From an uncultured Porphyromonadaceae bacterium (GTDB lineage Bacteria; Bacteroidota; Bacteroidia; Bacteroidales; Muribaculaceae), in assembly GCA_947175495.1 (NCBI GenBank), contig CAMWNB010000008.1, positions 1 to 64,000 on the forward strand: a stretch of DNA of 64,000 bases, in the 5' to 3' direction. The translations under genes were made by a program, and so were the position numbers. Positions 37,477 through 46,137 of this stretch are shown one piece after another (the first letter of the stretch is position 1; each line of letters opens with the position of its first letter). The notes under the pieces are model-generated. The model worked only from the letters and a program-made list of their open reading frames with translations. It was not told the origin of the DNA and searched no databases.

Positions 37477-39042
37477 ATGAAAAACAGCATAAAAGCAGTC
37501 ATGGCCGGAGTGATGGCCATAATCATGGGCGCCTGCATCCACAACGACATCCCGTACCCGCGCATCCAGGCCAACTTTCTGACGTTTGAAGCCGAGGACA
37601 CAAGTCGTCCGGCCGAAATCGACAGCCTTACGCGCATGATAACACTCACATTCTCGGAAGAAGCGGATATCTACGACGTGCGCGTGGAAGGATACTCTAT
37701 GACTCCCGGTGCTCATATTGTCGGTGCCGACACGCTTGAGACGCTCGACCTCAGCGCACCGCGCTATGTGACGCTGCGTCTCTATCAGAGCTATATCTGG
37801 ACCATACGGGCCATTCAGAACATCGAGCGCTACTTCACCGTAGAAGGACAGGTGGGCTCGGCCACTATCGACGTGCCGGCGCAGCGTGTGATTGTCTACG
37901 TAAGCGAGAGCACCGATCTGAAGGCTGTGCGTGTGCTCACATGCAAGCTTGGCCCGGAAGGCAGCACCATGACACCCGAGCTCCGGGGCAACATTGTGGA
38001 TCTGTCGCGACCTCTCACCGTAGATGTCGACATTCACGACCGCAGGCAGACGTGGACCATATATGCCGAAACCACTGAGAGCGCAGTCGAGACCGTAAGC
38101 GCCGATGCATGGACATGTGTGGCGTGGGTTAGCGGCATAGCGCAGGCCGGCCGCGATAACGGCGTGGAATTCCGCAAGGTAGGTGTGCAGGACTGGACGC
38201 AGGCTCCGGCAGAGTGGGTGACCCACGACGGGGGCAGCTTTACCGCGCGCCTGATACACCTTGTGCCCGAGACGGCCTACGAGGCCAGGGCCTACAGCGA
38301 CAGCGACGTCGGTTCCGTACTGCAGTTCACAACAGGCAGTATCCTGCAGGTTCCAAACAGCGCACTCGACGAATGGTGGCTCGACGGAAAAGTGTGGAAC
38401 CCTTGGGCCGAAGGCAGCGAACCTTATTGGGACACCGGCAACAAAGGAGCCACCACACTTGGCTCATCGAATACATTCCCGACAGAGGACACCAGCACCG
38501 GCACTGGCCTGGCGGCTCAACTCGAAACGCGTTTCGTGGGCATCGGTATCATAGGCAAGCTTGCGGCCGGCAACCTCTTCGTGGGCTCGTACGTGCGCAC
38601 CGACGGCACCAACGGCGTGCTCGACCTCGGTCGCCCCTTCACCGAGCGTCCCACAGCACTGCGCGGCTACATGAAATACAAGACCGCACCCATCTCCCAC
38701 ACTTCGTCGGGTTTTGAGTATATGAAAGGTGAGCCGGACACCTGCGTCGTGTGGGTGGCTCTCATCGACCAGGACAGCCCTTTCGAGATACGCACCAATC
38801 CATCCAACCGTCAGCTGTTCAGCCCGTCGCTGCCTATTGTCATAGCCTACGGCAACGTTGAATGTGGTCATGACATTGATTCGTACGTCCCCTTTGAAGT
38901 GAAACTCGACTACACAAGCACCTCACGAAAACCAAAATATCTGTTAATTACAGCCTCCGCAAGCAAATACGGCGACTATTTCACAGGTGGCGCAGGCGCC
39001 ACCATGTGGCTTGACGACTTAGAATTGCTTTATGACTATTAA
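37477..39042 (+). CDS. PCMD-domain lipoprotein
   Basis: 521 residues, lipobox near IIMGAC. Beta-rich N-terminal domains (about 25-290, Ig/fibronectin-like) followed by the 'putative carbohydrate metabolism domain' (PF13201), recognisable by WWLDGKVWNPWAEGSEPYW, DTGNKGATTLGSSNT and, at the end, TSTSRKPKYLLITASASKYGDYF and MWLDDLELLYDY. Probably surface exposed and glycan-binding, since the fold is lectin-like; no enzymatic activity is established. Follows the barrel pair and overlaps the porin gene by 11 bases. Confidence 0.85.
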   Translation: MKNSIKAVMAGVMAIIMGACIHNDIPYPRIQANFLTFEAEDTSRPAEIDSLTRMITLTFSEEADIYDVRVEGYSMTPGAHIVGADTLETLDLSAPRYVTLRLYQSYIWTIRAIQNIERYFTVEGQVGSATIDVPAQRVIVYVSESTDLKAVRVLTCKLGPEGSTMTPELRGNIVDLSRPLTVDVDIHDRRQTWTIYAETTESAVETVSADAWTCVAWVSGIAQAGRDNGVEFRKVGVQDWTQAPAEWVTHDGGSFTARLIHLVPETAYEARAYSDSDVGSVLQFTTGSILQVPNSALDEWWLDGKVWNPWAEGSEPYWDTGNKGATTLGSSNTFPTEDTSTGTGLAAQLETRFVGIGIIGKLAAGNLFVGSYVRTDGTNGVLDLGRPFTERPTALRGYMKYKTAPISHTSSGFEYMKGEPDTCVVWVALIDQDSPFEIRTNPSNRQLFSPSLPIVIAYGNVECGHDIDSYVPFEVKLDYTSTSRKPKYLLITASASKYGDYFTGGAGATMWLDDLELLYDY

Positions 39043-40060
39043 AAAACTGCTTACATCTTTTCTGGTGCTCGCGGCAATGTATCTTCCCGCCCACGCATCC
39101 GACAGCATTTCCTCTCTCAAAAAGTATCTTCCCGAAATCCACACTACGCTGCGCGCGCGCTACGAGCTCTCTACCGCCGACGGTACCGGACGCTTCCAGG
39201 TGCGCAACGCCCGTGTGAATCTTAAAGGCAATGTCTCCGACCATCTGGGGTATTTCATGCGTGTCGATTTCTGCGACCGTGGCTCCATCAGGCTACAGGA
39301 TGCCTACGGCATCTTCTCGCCCACGTCGAAGTGGAAAATAATGCTTGGCCAGATGCGAGTGCCCCTGTCGGTTGACGCGTCGCGCGCCGTCAATACCTAC
39401 TGGTTCTCCAACCGTTCGCTTGCCAACCGCGACCAATGGACGTCGCGCAAAGTGGGTTTAAAGGGACGCTATTCCTTCAATATCGCCAAGGCTCCGGCAT
39501 TCGTGGAAGGTGGTGTGTTCAGCTCGGCATCGACCACGGCGCAGACCACATGGAGCAAGGATTATACATATGGAATAATTGGCGCCGTCACCCTCGGAGA
39601 CTTTATGCCGGAAATAGGTTTTCAGAGCAACATGCTCGGCGCGACCCGCTGCAACCTGTGGAACGCATCGCTCACCTGGATACATGGCCCATGGGAGGCC
39701 GAGACCGAATTTCTGTATAAGGTTTACACCAATAAGGCCGCCAACGACACCAAGGCATTCAATCTGATGGGCCGCCGCTTTTTCCCGCTGCGCAGCCCTT
39801 ATGCCAACCGTCTGTCGCTCGACCTGCGTTTTGACTACTCCAGCGACAACTGCGATGGCCAGCGTGGCGACGACGGCCGTCTTCTTGTCACATTTACCGC
39901 CCGCAAGCGCATCACCGCCGGCACCACAATCGCCTATCTTAAAGGCCCCTTGAAGGCTCATCTGCGTCTCAACTACGAGCAGTATTTCCACAGCGAAGAC
40001 CATGTGTACTCGCCGGCCTACGGCAATAAACTGTGCGTGGAGCTGATGCTGCATTTCTAA
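39032..40060 (+). CDS. OprO/OprP-type porin
   Basis: 342 residues, signal peptide (cleavage near AHASD). Porin pattern: LRARYELSTADGTGRFQVRNARVNLKG-like opening split over two strands, YFMRVDFCDRGSIRLQDAYG, KIMLGQMRVPLS and a final VELMLHF strand. This is the phosphate-selective porin O/P family, used in Bacteroidetes for diverse anions and small solutes. Last gene of the barrel/PCMD operon. Confidence 0.85.
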   Translation: MTIKKLLTSFLVLAAMYLPAHASDSISSLKKYLPEIHTTLRARYELSTADGTGRFQVRNARVNLKGNVSDHLGYFMRVDFCDRGSIRLQDAYGIFSPTSKWKIMLGQMRVPLSVDASRAVNTYWFSNRSLANRDQWTSRKVGLKGRYSFNIAKAPAFVEGGVFSSASTTAQTTWSKDYTYGIIGAVTLGDFMPEIGFQSNMLGATRCNLWNASLTWIHGPWEAETEFLYKVYTNKAANDTKAFNLMGRRFFPLRSPYANRLSLDLRFDYSSDNCDGQRGDDGRLLVTFTARKRITAGTTIAYLKGPLKAHLRLNYEQYFHSEDHVYSPAYGNKLCVELMLHF

Positions 40061-40094
40061 TCGGGCCGAGGCGCTGTTTGCTACGTCTCTTCTG

Positions 40095-40118
40095 GCGAAA
40101 CAAATTTATTTGTTTCGC
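40095..40118 (+). repeat. perfect 10-bp inverted repeat over the -33 box
   Basis: Arms GCGAAACAAA (40095-40104) and TTTGTTTCGC (40109-40118) around TTTA. The right arm includes the -33 TTTG of the next promoter. It could be an operator, or a weak terminator of the porin operon (no T-run). Confidence 0.65.
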
Positions 40119-40140
40119 GCTCAACTTATTCTTATCTTTG
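40109..40140 (+). promoter_or_regulatory. promoter of the hydrolase-murF-ddl operon
   Basis: -33 TTTG (40109-40112), 20-bp spacer, -7 TATCTTTG (40133-40140), then eight bases to the ATG. Confidence 0.8.
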
Positions 40141-40148
40141 CACAGATT

Positions 40149-40910
40149 ATGGACAAGTTCATCGACATAGACGGCGTGAAGCTGCACTACCGCGTCAGCG
40201 GGGCAGGGCAGCCGTTTATACTCATGCACGGCTGGGGATGCAACGTCGACACCGTGGCAAGTATCGAGCGCGTCGCCGCCGAGAGCCATGAGGTGTACAA
40301 TATTGACTTTCCCGGCTTCGGACAGAGCGACGAGCCTGCCGAGTGCTGGGGAGTGGAGCGCTACACACGGCTGGTCGAGGAATTTGCCCGCCGCTTGGGA
40401 CTGGATTCGCCAGTGCTCGCCGGCCATTCTTTTGGCGGACGTGTGGGGCTGCTCATGGCCTCGCGCACGCCGGTGGGCAAACTTGTGCTCATTGATGCCG
40501 CCGGAGTGAAGCCCCGTCGCAGTCTGCGCTACTATCTGAAAGTATACAGCTTCAAGGCCATGAAGGCGGTGTGCCGTCTGTTGCTGCCGAAGAAGAAGGC
40601 GCAGGAGCTAATCGAGGCGCGACGCAAGCGCTCGGCATCGGCCGACTATGCCGCCGCATCGCCCCGCATGCGCAGCATTCTGAGCAGGGTGGTCAACGAA
40701 GATCTCTGCCATGTGATGCCCTCTATAAAGGCGCCGACGTTGCTGATATGGGGCGAGAACGACACAGCGACGCCTCTGCGCGACGCCCGACGGATGGAAC
40801 GACTTATCCCCGATGCCGGCCTGGTGAGTTTTCCCGGTTGCGGCCACTATAGTTTTCTTGACAATCCGGGGCAGTTCGCAGCCGTGCTGCGCAGCTTCTT
40901 GAAATCTTAG
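40149..40910 (+). CDS. alpha/beta hydrolase
   Basis: 253 residues. Oxyanion loop HGWGC (27-31), nucleophile Ser94 in GHSFGG, acidic residue in WGENDTATP and the catalytic His in GCGHYSFLDNP near the C terminus; helical cap domain at about 125-185 is rich in Lys/Arg. No signal peptide. Start fixed by the promoter at 40133-40140. In one operon with a MurF-like ligase and Ddl, so an esterase or amidase role in wall precursor metabolism is possible but unproven. Confidence 0.87.
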   Translation: MDKFIDIDGVKLHYRVSGAGQPFILMHGWGCNVDTVASIERVAAESHEVYNIDFPGFGQSDEPAECWGVERYTRLVEEFARRLGLDSPVLAGHSFGGRVGLLMASRTPVGKLVLIDAAGVKPRRSLRYYLKVYSFKAMKAVCRLLLPKKKAQELIEARRKRSASADYAAASPRMRSILSRVVNEDLCHVMPSIKAPTLLIWGENDTATPLRDARRMERLIPDAGLVSFPGCGHYSFLDNPGQFAAVLRSFLKS

Positions 40911-40917
40911 ACACGCG

Positions 40918-42504
40918 ATGATTATACTATTCTGGATATTATTGGTTGCCGCCGTCTCCGGCGTCGTTGCCGAACTTAAGCGCGACCTGATGATGCTGCA
41001 GCAGAACTCCTACTACAACAATCGATACACCAATTGGCTGCGTGAGTCTGGCGACACCACATCTGCCTGGCGCATTGTCGGTCTGGTGGTGTTCTTCTTT
41101 TCGCTATGCCGCTTTGCCACGCCGGTAGCCGGGATGGCGCTGATGGGAATATTCGGCATTGCCACCGCCTTGAAGCTCGGTTTTGCCAAGTACAAGAAGC
41201 CGCTGGTGTGGACGCCCCGCGCCCGTCGCATCTACGCTGTGGCTGCCATACTCATGATGCTTGCCATCGGAATAGCCGTCGTGGCCGCCGCCGATGCAAC
41301 AGGACGTTTCTACTATGCCGCCGCCACGGCAACGGCCTGCTACTGTGCGTCGCACATTTTCCTGCTCGCGGCCAACATGCTGCTGCGCCCTGTGGAGAAG
41401 GCTATCAACCGGCGCTACATCAATGATGCCGCCGACCGCCTGCGTTCAATGCCCGACCTTAAAATCATAGGCATCACTGGCAGCTATGGCAAGACCAGCA
41501 CCAAGCATTTCCTGCACCGCATACTCTCCGAGCATTTCGACACGCTCATGACGCCGGGAAGCTACAACACCACTCTCGGTGTGGTGCGCACGGTGCGCGA
41601 GCTGATGAAACCATACAACGAAGTGTTCATCGTGGAGATGGGTGCAAAAAATCCCGGCGACATACGCGAGATATGCGACCTCGTGCATCCCGCGATGGGC
41701 ATCGTCACGGCCGTGGGACCGCAGCATCTTGAGTCGTTCGGCAGCATAGAAGCTGTGCAGCGGACAAAATTTGAGCTCGTCGACGCTCTGCCTGCCGACG
41801 GTGTGGCATTTGTGAACGACGATTTCGAATATATAGCCTCGCGCCCTGTCGACAACGTGCGGTGTGATCGCTACAGCTGCCACGACGCTGCCGGCGCGCT
41901 GTGGACGGCCGACGGCATTGCGTATGCTCCCGACGGCACAAACTTCACCGTGCATGGTCCCGAAGGATTTGCGCTGACTTTGCAGACGCGCCTGTTGGGC
42001 GAAGCCAACATATCCGACCTGCTTGCCGCAGTGGCGGCAGCCCACACCCTCGGTGTTCCCGATGAGAAGATACGCTACGCCGTTGCGCAGATTCAGCCTG
42101 TGGAACATCGCTTGAGCATACGGCGCACACCGGGTGGTCTCACCGTAATTGATGATGCTTACAACAGCAATCCCGTGGGTTCGCGCATGGCCATGGAAGT
42201 GCTTGGCGGCATGAAAGGAGGCCGCCGCGTTGTCATCACTCCCGGCATGATAGAACTGGGAGATAGACAGCACGAGCTCAACGCCGTTCTCGGCCGCCAT
42301 ATAGCAGCCAACGCCGACATTGCCATCATCGTGGGCCGCTACAACCGCGAAGCCATCACTGAGGGTATCGAGGCCGCTGCGGTAGCCGGATGTGAGACCC
42401 ACACCGTCGATACCTTTGCCGAGGCACAGACCTTGCTCACCAACATAGCCCGTGCCGGCGACGTTGTATTATATGAAAACGATCTTCCCGATACATTTAA
42501 ATAA
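40918..42504 (+). CDS. membrane-anchored MurF-like Mur ligase
   Basis: 528 residues. The first 155 form a membrane domain with four or five hydrophobic segments. Then comes a Mur ligase: P-loop GITGSYGKTSTKH (about 185-197), metal-binding VEMGAKNPGD, the ADP-contact Asn block IDDAYNSNPVGSRMA and VITPGMIELG. Family: MurF-type (D-Ala-D-Ala adding) ligases, but the N-terminal membrane domain is not part of standard MurF. It is followed after 6 bases by Ddl, which makes the expected dipeptide substrate. Confidence 0.85.
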   Translation: MIILFWILLVAAVSGVVAELKRDLMMLQQNSYYNNRYTNWLRESGDTTSAWRIVGLVVFFFSLCRFATPVAGMALMGIFGIATALKLGFAKYKKPLVWTPRARRIYAVAAILMMLAIGIAVVAAADATGRFYYAAATATACYCASHIFLLAANMLLRPVEKAINRRYINDAADRLRSMPDLKIIGITGSYGKTSTKHFLHRILSEHFDTLMTPGSYNTTLGVVRTVRELMKPYNEVFIVEMGAKNPGDIREICDLVHPAMGIVTAVGPQHLESFGSIEAVQRTKFELVDALPADGVAFVNDDFEYIASRPVDNVRCDRYSCHDAAGALWTADGIAYAPDGTNFTVHGPEGFALTLQTRLLGEANISDLLAAVAAAHTLGVPDEKIRYAVAQIQPVEHRLSIRRTPGGLTVIDDAYNSNPVGSRMAMEVLGGMKGGRRVVITPGMIELGDRQHELNAVLGRHIAANADIAIIVGRYNREAITEGIEAAAVAGCETHTVDTFAEAQTLLTNIARAGDVVLYENDLPDTFK

Positions 42505-42510
42505 GAACTT

Positions 42511-43698
42511 ATGAAAACCGTCATAGGCGTGTTCTTCGGCGGACGAAGCACCGAGCACGAAATATCAGTAATATCGGCCAACCAGGCCATGGCAGCCATC
42601 GACGGCAACCGTTTCAGCGTGGTGCCTGTGTACATAACCAAGGACGGCCGTTGGTTCACCGGCGATGCTCTGCGCGACGTGGCCAACTTCCGCGACATAA
42701 ATTCGTTGCTTGAGCGATGCACGCAGGTGTATATGCGCCCGGTGTTCGGCGATTACAACCTTTACCGCAGCAAGCACAAGATATTCGGCAGCGACACCAT
42801 GGCCACGCTCGACGTGGTTATTCCTGTGTTGCACGGCTCCAACGGCGAGGACGGCATCTTCGAGGGTGTGCTCGAAACCATCGGAATCCCCTATGCCGGC
42901 TGCAACACCCTCGCTTCGGCCAACGGCATGGATAAAATCACCATGAAGATGATACTTCAGGCCAACGGCGTGCCGGTGGTTCCTTATGTGTGGTTCACCG
43001 ACCGCCAGTGGGACACCGACCGCGATGTCATGCTCGCGAGAATAGAGGACACACTCGGCTATCCGGTAATTGTAAAACCTGCCAACCTCGGCTCCAGCGT
43101 AGGAATCGGACGTGCCAAGGACCGCGAGCAACTGCTCGAGCGCGTGGCCGACGCGCAGCGCTATTCTTCGCGTATCATCGTGGAACACATGGTCGACGAC
43201 CTGCAGGAAATCAACTGCTCGGTGCTCGGCGATTGCGACAGCTACGAGGCTTCTGTGCTTGAAGAACCTATCAAGAGCGGTGAGATACTGAGCTACACCG
43301 ACAAGTATATGGGCGGCACCAAGGGCAAAGCCGGCATGCAGGCGGCTCAGAAGCGCATTCCCGCCGATTTGCCTGCCGATGTGACCGAGCGCATTCGTTT
43401 TCTTGCCGGCGAGACCTTCCGTGTGCTGTCATGCCACGGTGTCAGCCGCGTCGATATGATTGTGGACCGCAGCAACGGCAATATATACGTCAACGAAATC
43501 AACACCATACCCGGTTCGCTGTCGTTCTACCTGTGGGAAGCTACAGGAATTTCCTTCCCTAAACTCATGGAACGTCTTGTGAGCCTTGCGCTTAAGCGCA
43601 AGCGTGACCAGAGTCACAAAACGGTCAGCTACGACGCCAATATATTCTCGATGGGCGGCGGTCTCAAGGGTGCCAAGGGCGCTAAAGGCGCTAAATAA
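42511..43698 (+). CDS. ddl: D-alanine--D-alanine ligase
   Basis: 395 residues, somewhat longer than usual. ATP-grasp enzyme: VFFGGRSTEHEISVIS at the N terminus, LHGSNGEDGIFEGVLE, KPANLGSSVGIGRA, and the C-terminal NEINTIPGSLSFYLWE that contacts D-Ala and metals. It makes D-Ala-D-Ala for peptidoglycan. The last 11 residues are a repeated GAK tail (GLKGAKGAKGAK), coded by near-identical 9-base units, after a variable linker. Paired with the MurF-like ligase upstream. Confidence 0.95.
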   Translation: MKTVIGVFFGGRSTEHEISVISANQAMAAIDGNRFSVVPVYITKDGRWFTGDALRDVANFRDINSLLERCTQVYMRPVFGDYNLYRSKHKIFGSDTMATLDVVIPVLHGSNGEDGIFEGVLETIGIPYAGCNTLASANGMDKITMKMILQANGVPVVPYVWFTDRQWDTDRDVMLARIEDTLGYPVIVKPANLGSSVGIGRAKDREQLLERVADAQRYSSRIIVEHMVDDLQEINCSVLGDCDSYEASVLEEPIKSGEILSYTDKYMGGTKGKAGMQAAQKRIPADLPADVTERIRFLAGETFRVLSCHGVSRVDMIVDRSNGNIYVNEINTIPGSLSFYLWEATGISFPKLMERLVSLALKRKRDQSHKTVSYDANIFSMGGGLKGAKGAKGAK

Positions 43699-43719
43699 TT
43701 AACCGAGAAAAAATATTTC

Positions 43720-43788
43720 ACAGCTAAACTTTGCGCTATCTGCTGGTCCTCAGCGCATAGCGGAAAGCTTAGCTGTTTTGTGCGTTTT
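43720..43788 (+). terminator. long hairpin terminator after ddl
   Basis: Arms of about 27 bases starting ACAGCTAA and ending TTAGCTGT, with five mismatches, then TTTT and a second TTTTT. The internal CGCTAT/ATAGCG also pairs. Confidence 0.8.
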
Positions 43789-43805
43789 TCGGTGTGAAAA
43801 TATGT

Positions 43806-43836
43806 TTTGAGGAATGAAAAAAAGGTCGTAACTTTG
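43806..43836 (+). promoter_or_regulatory. promoter of the SPOR-protein operon
   Basis: -33 TTTG (43806-43809), 19-bp spacer, -7 TAACTTTG (43829-43836), then TAAG and the GTG start: four bases. Confidence 0.75.
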
Positions 43837-43840
43837 TAAG

Positions 43841-44836
43841 GTGATTTGCATAGAACGACATATTGAACATCTGCTCATGGCGCACGATTGTGTGATTGTG
43901 CCCGGCCTTGGAGCCGTGCTTGCCCACACGTTGCCCGCGCGCATGGACGCCACAGGAGAGAAAATGCTCGCTCCCGTGCGCGTGTTTACGTTCAATCCCG
44001 CTCTGAATCACAACGATGGCGCGCTTGCCGCAAGCGTTGCCCGCGCCGAACGCATTGGCTATGAAGCCGCCGCGTCGGCTGTTGAAACGGCAGTAGCCGA
44101 TATGCGCCGCCGTCTCGACGGAGAAGCCCGTCTGAGTCTTGGCTCCGCAGGAATGCTGTTGCGTAATGCCGATGGCTCACTGCGTTTCGTACCGGCGTCG
44201 GCCCGCGAACTTACGCCCGCATCAATGTGGCTGCCCGAAGTGAATCTCACGCTGTTCGGCGGTGAAAAGACTGTAGCCGCAGCGGAGCCCGACACCATGG
44301 AGAATGTGGTTGTTGCACGCCGTGCGCATCGCCGCCGTGCGCGCTACACTTCGCGTGTCGTTAAGATGGCCGCCACTATGGCGCTCCTTTTTGCCGTAGG
44401 ACTGGCCATCATCAAGCCTGCAAGCATCGACAATCCGGAGCGCGCATCGCTCGGCGTTGAAAGTCTTTCGCCGGCAGCGCGCACGTCGCTCATTGAGACT
44501 CCCGGACAGGCTGTTGCTCCGGTGGTGCTTGTGATAGAACGTCACAGTGATGCAGCTACGCCTGTCGACACCGCAGCATATGCCGCCATGCGCCGTGCTG
44601 CCCGCGGACATGTTGACTCCGGCCGCTATTATATGGTGGTGGCATCGCTGGCAAGCGAACTTGAAGCGCGCCAATTTGTTGAAAACAGCAAAGACCCCTC
44701 TTTAGGCATACTCGTAAAAGACGGACGCTATCGCGTCTATGCAGCCCAAGGCGCCTCTCTTGCCGATGTCAATGCTTTAGCAGCATCCAATGGCGTGAAC
44801 AGCCGTTATCCTTCCGCATGGGTATGCCGTAAATAA
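43841..44836 (+). CDS. HU-CCDC81-like and SPOR domain membrane protein
   Basis: 331 residues. The N terminus (IERHIEHLLMAHDCVIVPGLGAVLAH) belongs to the bacterial HU-CCDC81 domain, then a variable region, one transmembrane helix (about 178-195, AATMALLFAVGLAII), and a C-terminal SPOR domain (about 255-331, GRYYMVVASLASELEARQFV). SPOR domains bind denuded peptidoglycan at division sites. The GTG at 43841 follows the promoter by four bases; moving the start to the Met at 43877 would remove conserved residues, so GTG is preferred. First of five genes. Confidence 0.85.
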   Translation: MICIERHIEHLLMAHDCVIVPGLGAVLAHTLPARMDATGEKMLAPVRVFTFNPALNHNDGALAASVARAERIGYEAAASAVETAVADMRRRLDGEARLSLGSAGMLLRNADGSLRFVPASARELTPASMWLPEVNLTLFGGEKTVAAAEPDTMENVVVARRAHRRRARYTSRVVKMAATMALLFAVGLAIIKPASIDNPERASLGVESLSPAARTSLIETPGQAVAPVVLVIERHSDAATPVDTAAYAAMRRAARGHVDSGRYYMVVASLASELEARQFVENSKDPSLGILVKDGRYRVYAAQGASLADVNALAASNGVNSRYPSAWVCRK

Positions 44837-44845
44837 GGCATTATC

Positions 44846-45385
44846 ATGGACAATCTCCACCAGCTCCTTCTTGAGCGTCACAGCATACGACGCTACACCG
44901 ACGCGCCCGTCGATGCCGACGATGTGCGTCTGATTCTGCAGGCGGCCCTTCTCTCGCCCAGTTCCAAAAGCAAACGTCCCTGGCAGTTCGTAATTGTGGA
45001 AAACCGCGATACTCTGGCGCGCCTTGCCGAGTGCAAGGACTTCGGCACTAAGCCGATTGGTACCTGCGCGTTCGGCGTAGTTGTGGCTGTGGACGCGGCC
45101 GAGAGCGACTGCTTTGTGGAAGACGCATCGATTGCTGCCGCATTCATGCATCTCCAGGCCGCAGAACTGGGACTTGGCTCCTGTTGGATTCAGGTGCGCA
45201 ACCGCTTTGCCGCAGATGGTACGCCAGCCGAGGATATCGTGCGCGAAACACTCGGCATCCCCGAGAATCTGACCATTGAGTGCATCGTTACCGTTGGTCA
45301 CAAAGATGAACAGCGGCGTCCGGTCGACCCTGACAAACTGCTGTGGGAGAAAGTACACATCGAGCGTTGGAGACAAATAGAATAA
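44846..45385 (+). CDS. nitroreductase-family flavoprotein
   Basis: 179 residues. FMN-binding features: ERHSIRRYTDAPV at the N terminus, LLSPSSKSKRPWQFV, and the GLGSCWIQ segment near residue 110, then ECIVTVGHKDE. NAD(P)H-dependent reduction of an unknown substrate. It overlaps the DUF2520 gene by 43 bases if that gene starts at GTG 45343. Confidence 0.9.
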   Translation: MDNLHQLLLERHSIRRYTDAPVDADDVRLILQAALLSPSSKSKRPWQFVIVENRDTLARLAECKDFGTKPIGTCAFGVVVAVDAAESDCFVEDASIAAAFMHLQAAELGLGSCWIQVRNRFAADGTPAEDIVRETLGIPENLTIECIVTVGHKDEQRRPVDPDKLLWEKVHIERWRQIE

Positions 45386-46137
45386 CCATAGTCGGTGCCG
45401 GAAACGTCGCCACGCATCTTGGCTGTGCGCTTGCGGATGCAGGTGCTGAGATAGTGCAGGTATGTGCCCGAAGCACGGCAAGCGCGCATGCGCTCGCCGA
45501 CCGACTGGGTGCGCAGGCGATTGACAATCCCGCCGATGTGGATCCGACGGTGGATTTTTGCATCATATGCGCCACCGACACCGCCATCCCCGAGATAGCC
45601 GGGCGCCTGCCACATATCGGCGGCATAGCTGTGCACACCTCCGGCAGCGTGCCGATGGACGCGCTGCTGCCTGCCGCAGCAATGGTGGGGGTGTTGTATC
45701 CCCTGCAGACATTCTCCAAAGGCCGCGCCCTCGATGTGCGTTGTGTGCCGTTTTTCACCGAAGGCAGTGACGCCGACACGCTTGCGGCTATTGATGCGCT
45801 GGCTTCTGCTGTTTCCGACTCAGTGCATCACGCCGACAGCAGTACGCGTCCGTTGCTGCATGTGGCCGGCGTGCTTGGATGCAACTTTCCCAACTATCTG
45901 CTGGGGTGTGCCGCCGAGGTGCTGGCGCGAGGAGGCTATAGCCTCGAGGTGCTGCGCCCGCTGCTTCAGGAGACAGTGGCCAAGGCTTTTGAATTCGGCC
46001 CGGACAACGCGCAGACCGGCCCGGCCATCCGCGGCGACCGGTCGACTATCGACCGCCACAGCGCGATGCTGCCTCATGTGCAGGCGAGCATATACGAGAC
46101 TATCTCACAAGCCATCATGGATAAATACCGAATATGA
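45343..46137 (+). CDS. Rossmann-like and DUF2520 domain protein
   Basis: 264 residues as annotated. N-terminal NAD(P)-binding ITIVGAGNVATHLG, then CIICATDTAIPEIAG, HTSGSVPMDAL and a C-terminal helical DUF2520 domain (about 130-260, HVAGVLGCNFPNYLL). Predicted oxidoreductase related to ketopantoate/pyrroline reductases. The start is uncertain: GTG 45343 or TTG 45367; the latter puts the Rossmann strand six residues in, which looks more natural. DUF2520-kdsC-maf is a familiar order in Bacteroidetes. Confidence 0.86.
   Translation: MGESTHRALETNRITIVGAGNVATHLGCALADAGAEIVQVCARSTASAHALADRLGAQAIDNPADVDPTVDFCIICATDTAIPEIAGRLPHIGGIAVHTSGSVPMDALLPAAAMVGVLYPLQTFSKGRALDVRCVPFFTEGSDADTLAAIDALASAVSDSVHHADSSTRPLLHVAGVLGCNFPNYLLGCAAEVLARGGYSLEVLRPLLQETVAKAFEFGPDNAQTGPAIRGDRSTIDRHSAMLPHVQASIYETISQAIMDKYRI

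Noticed and set aside
43666-43698. CRISPR-like or tandem repeat at the end of ddl
   Set aside because: Only about three 9-base units, in frame within the coding sequence; no spacers.
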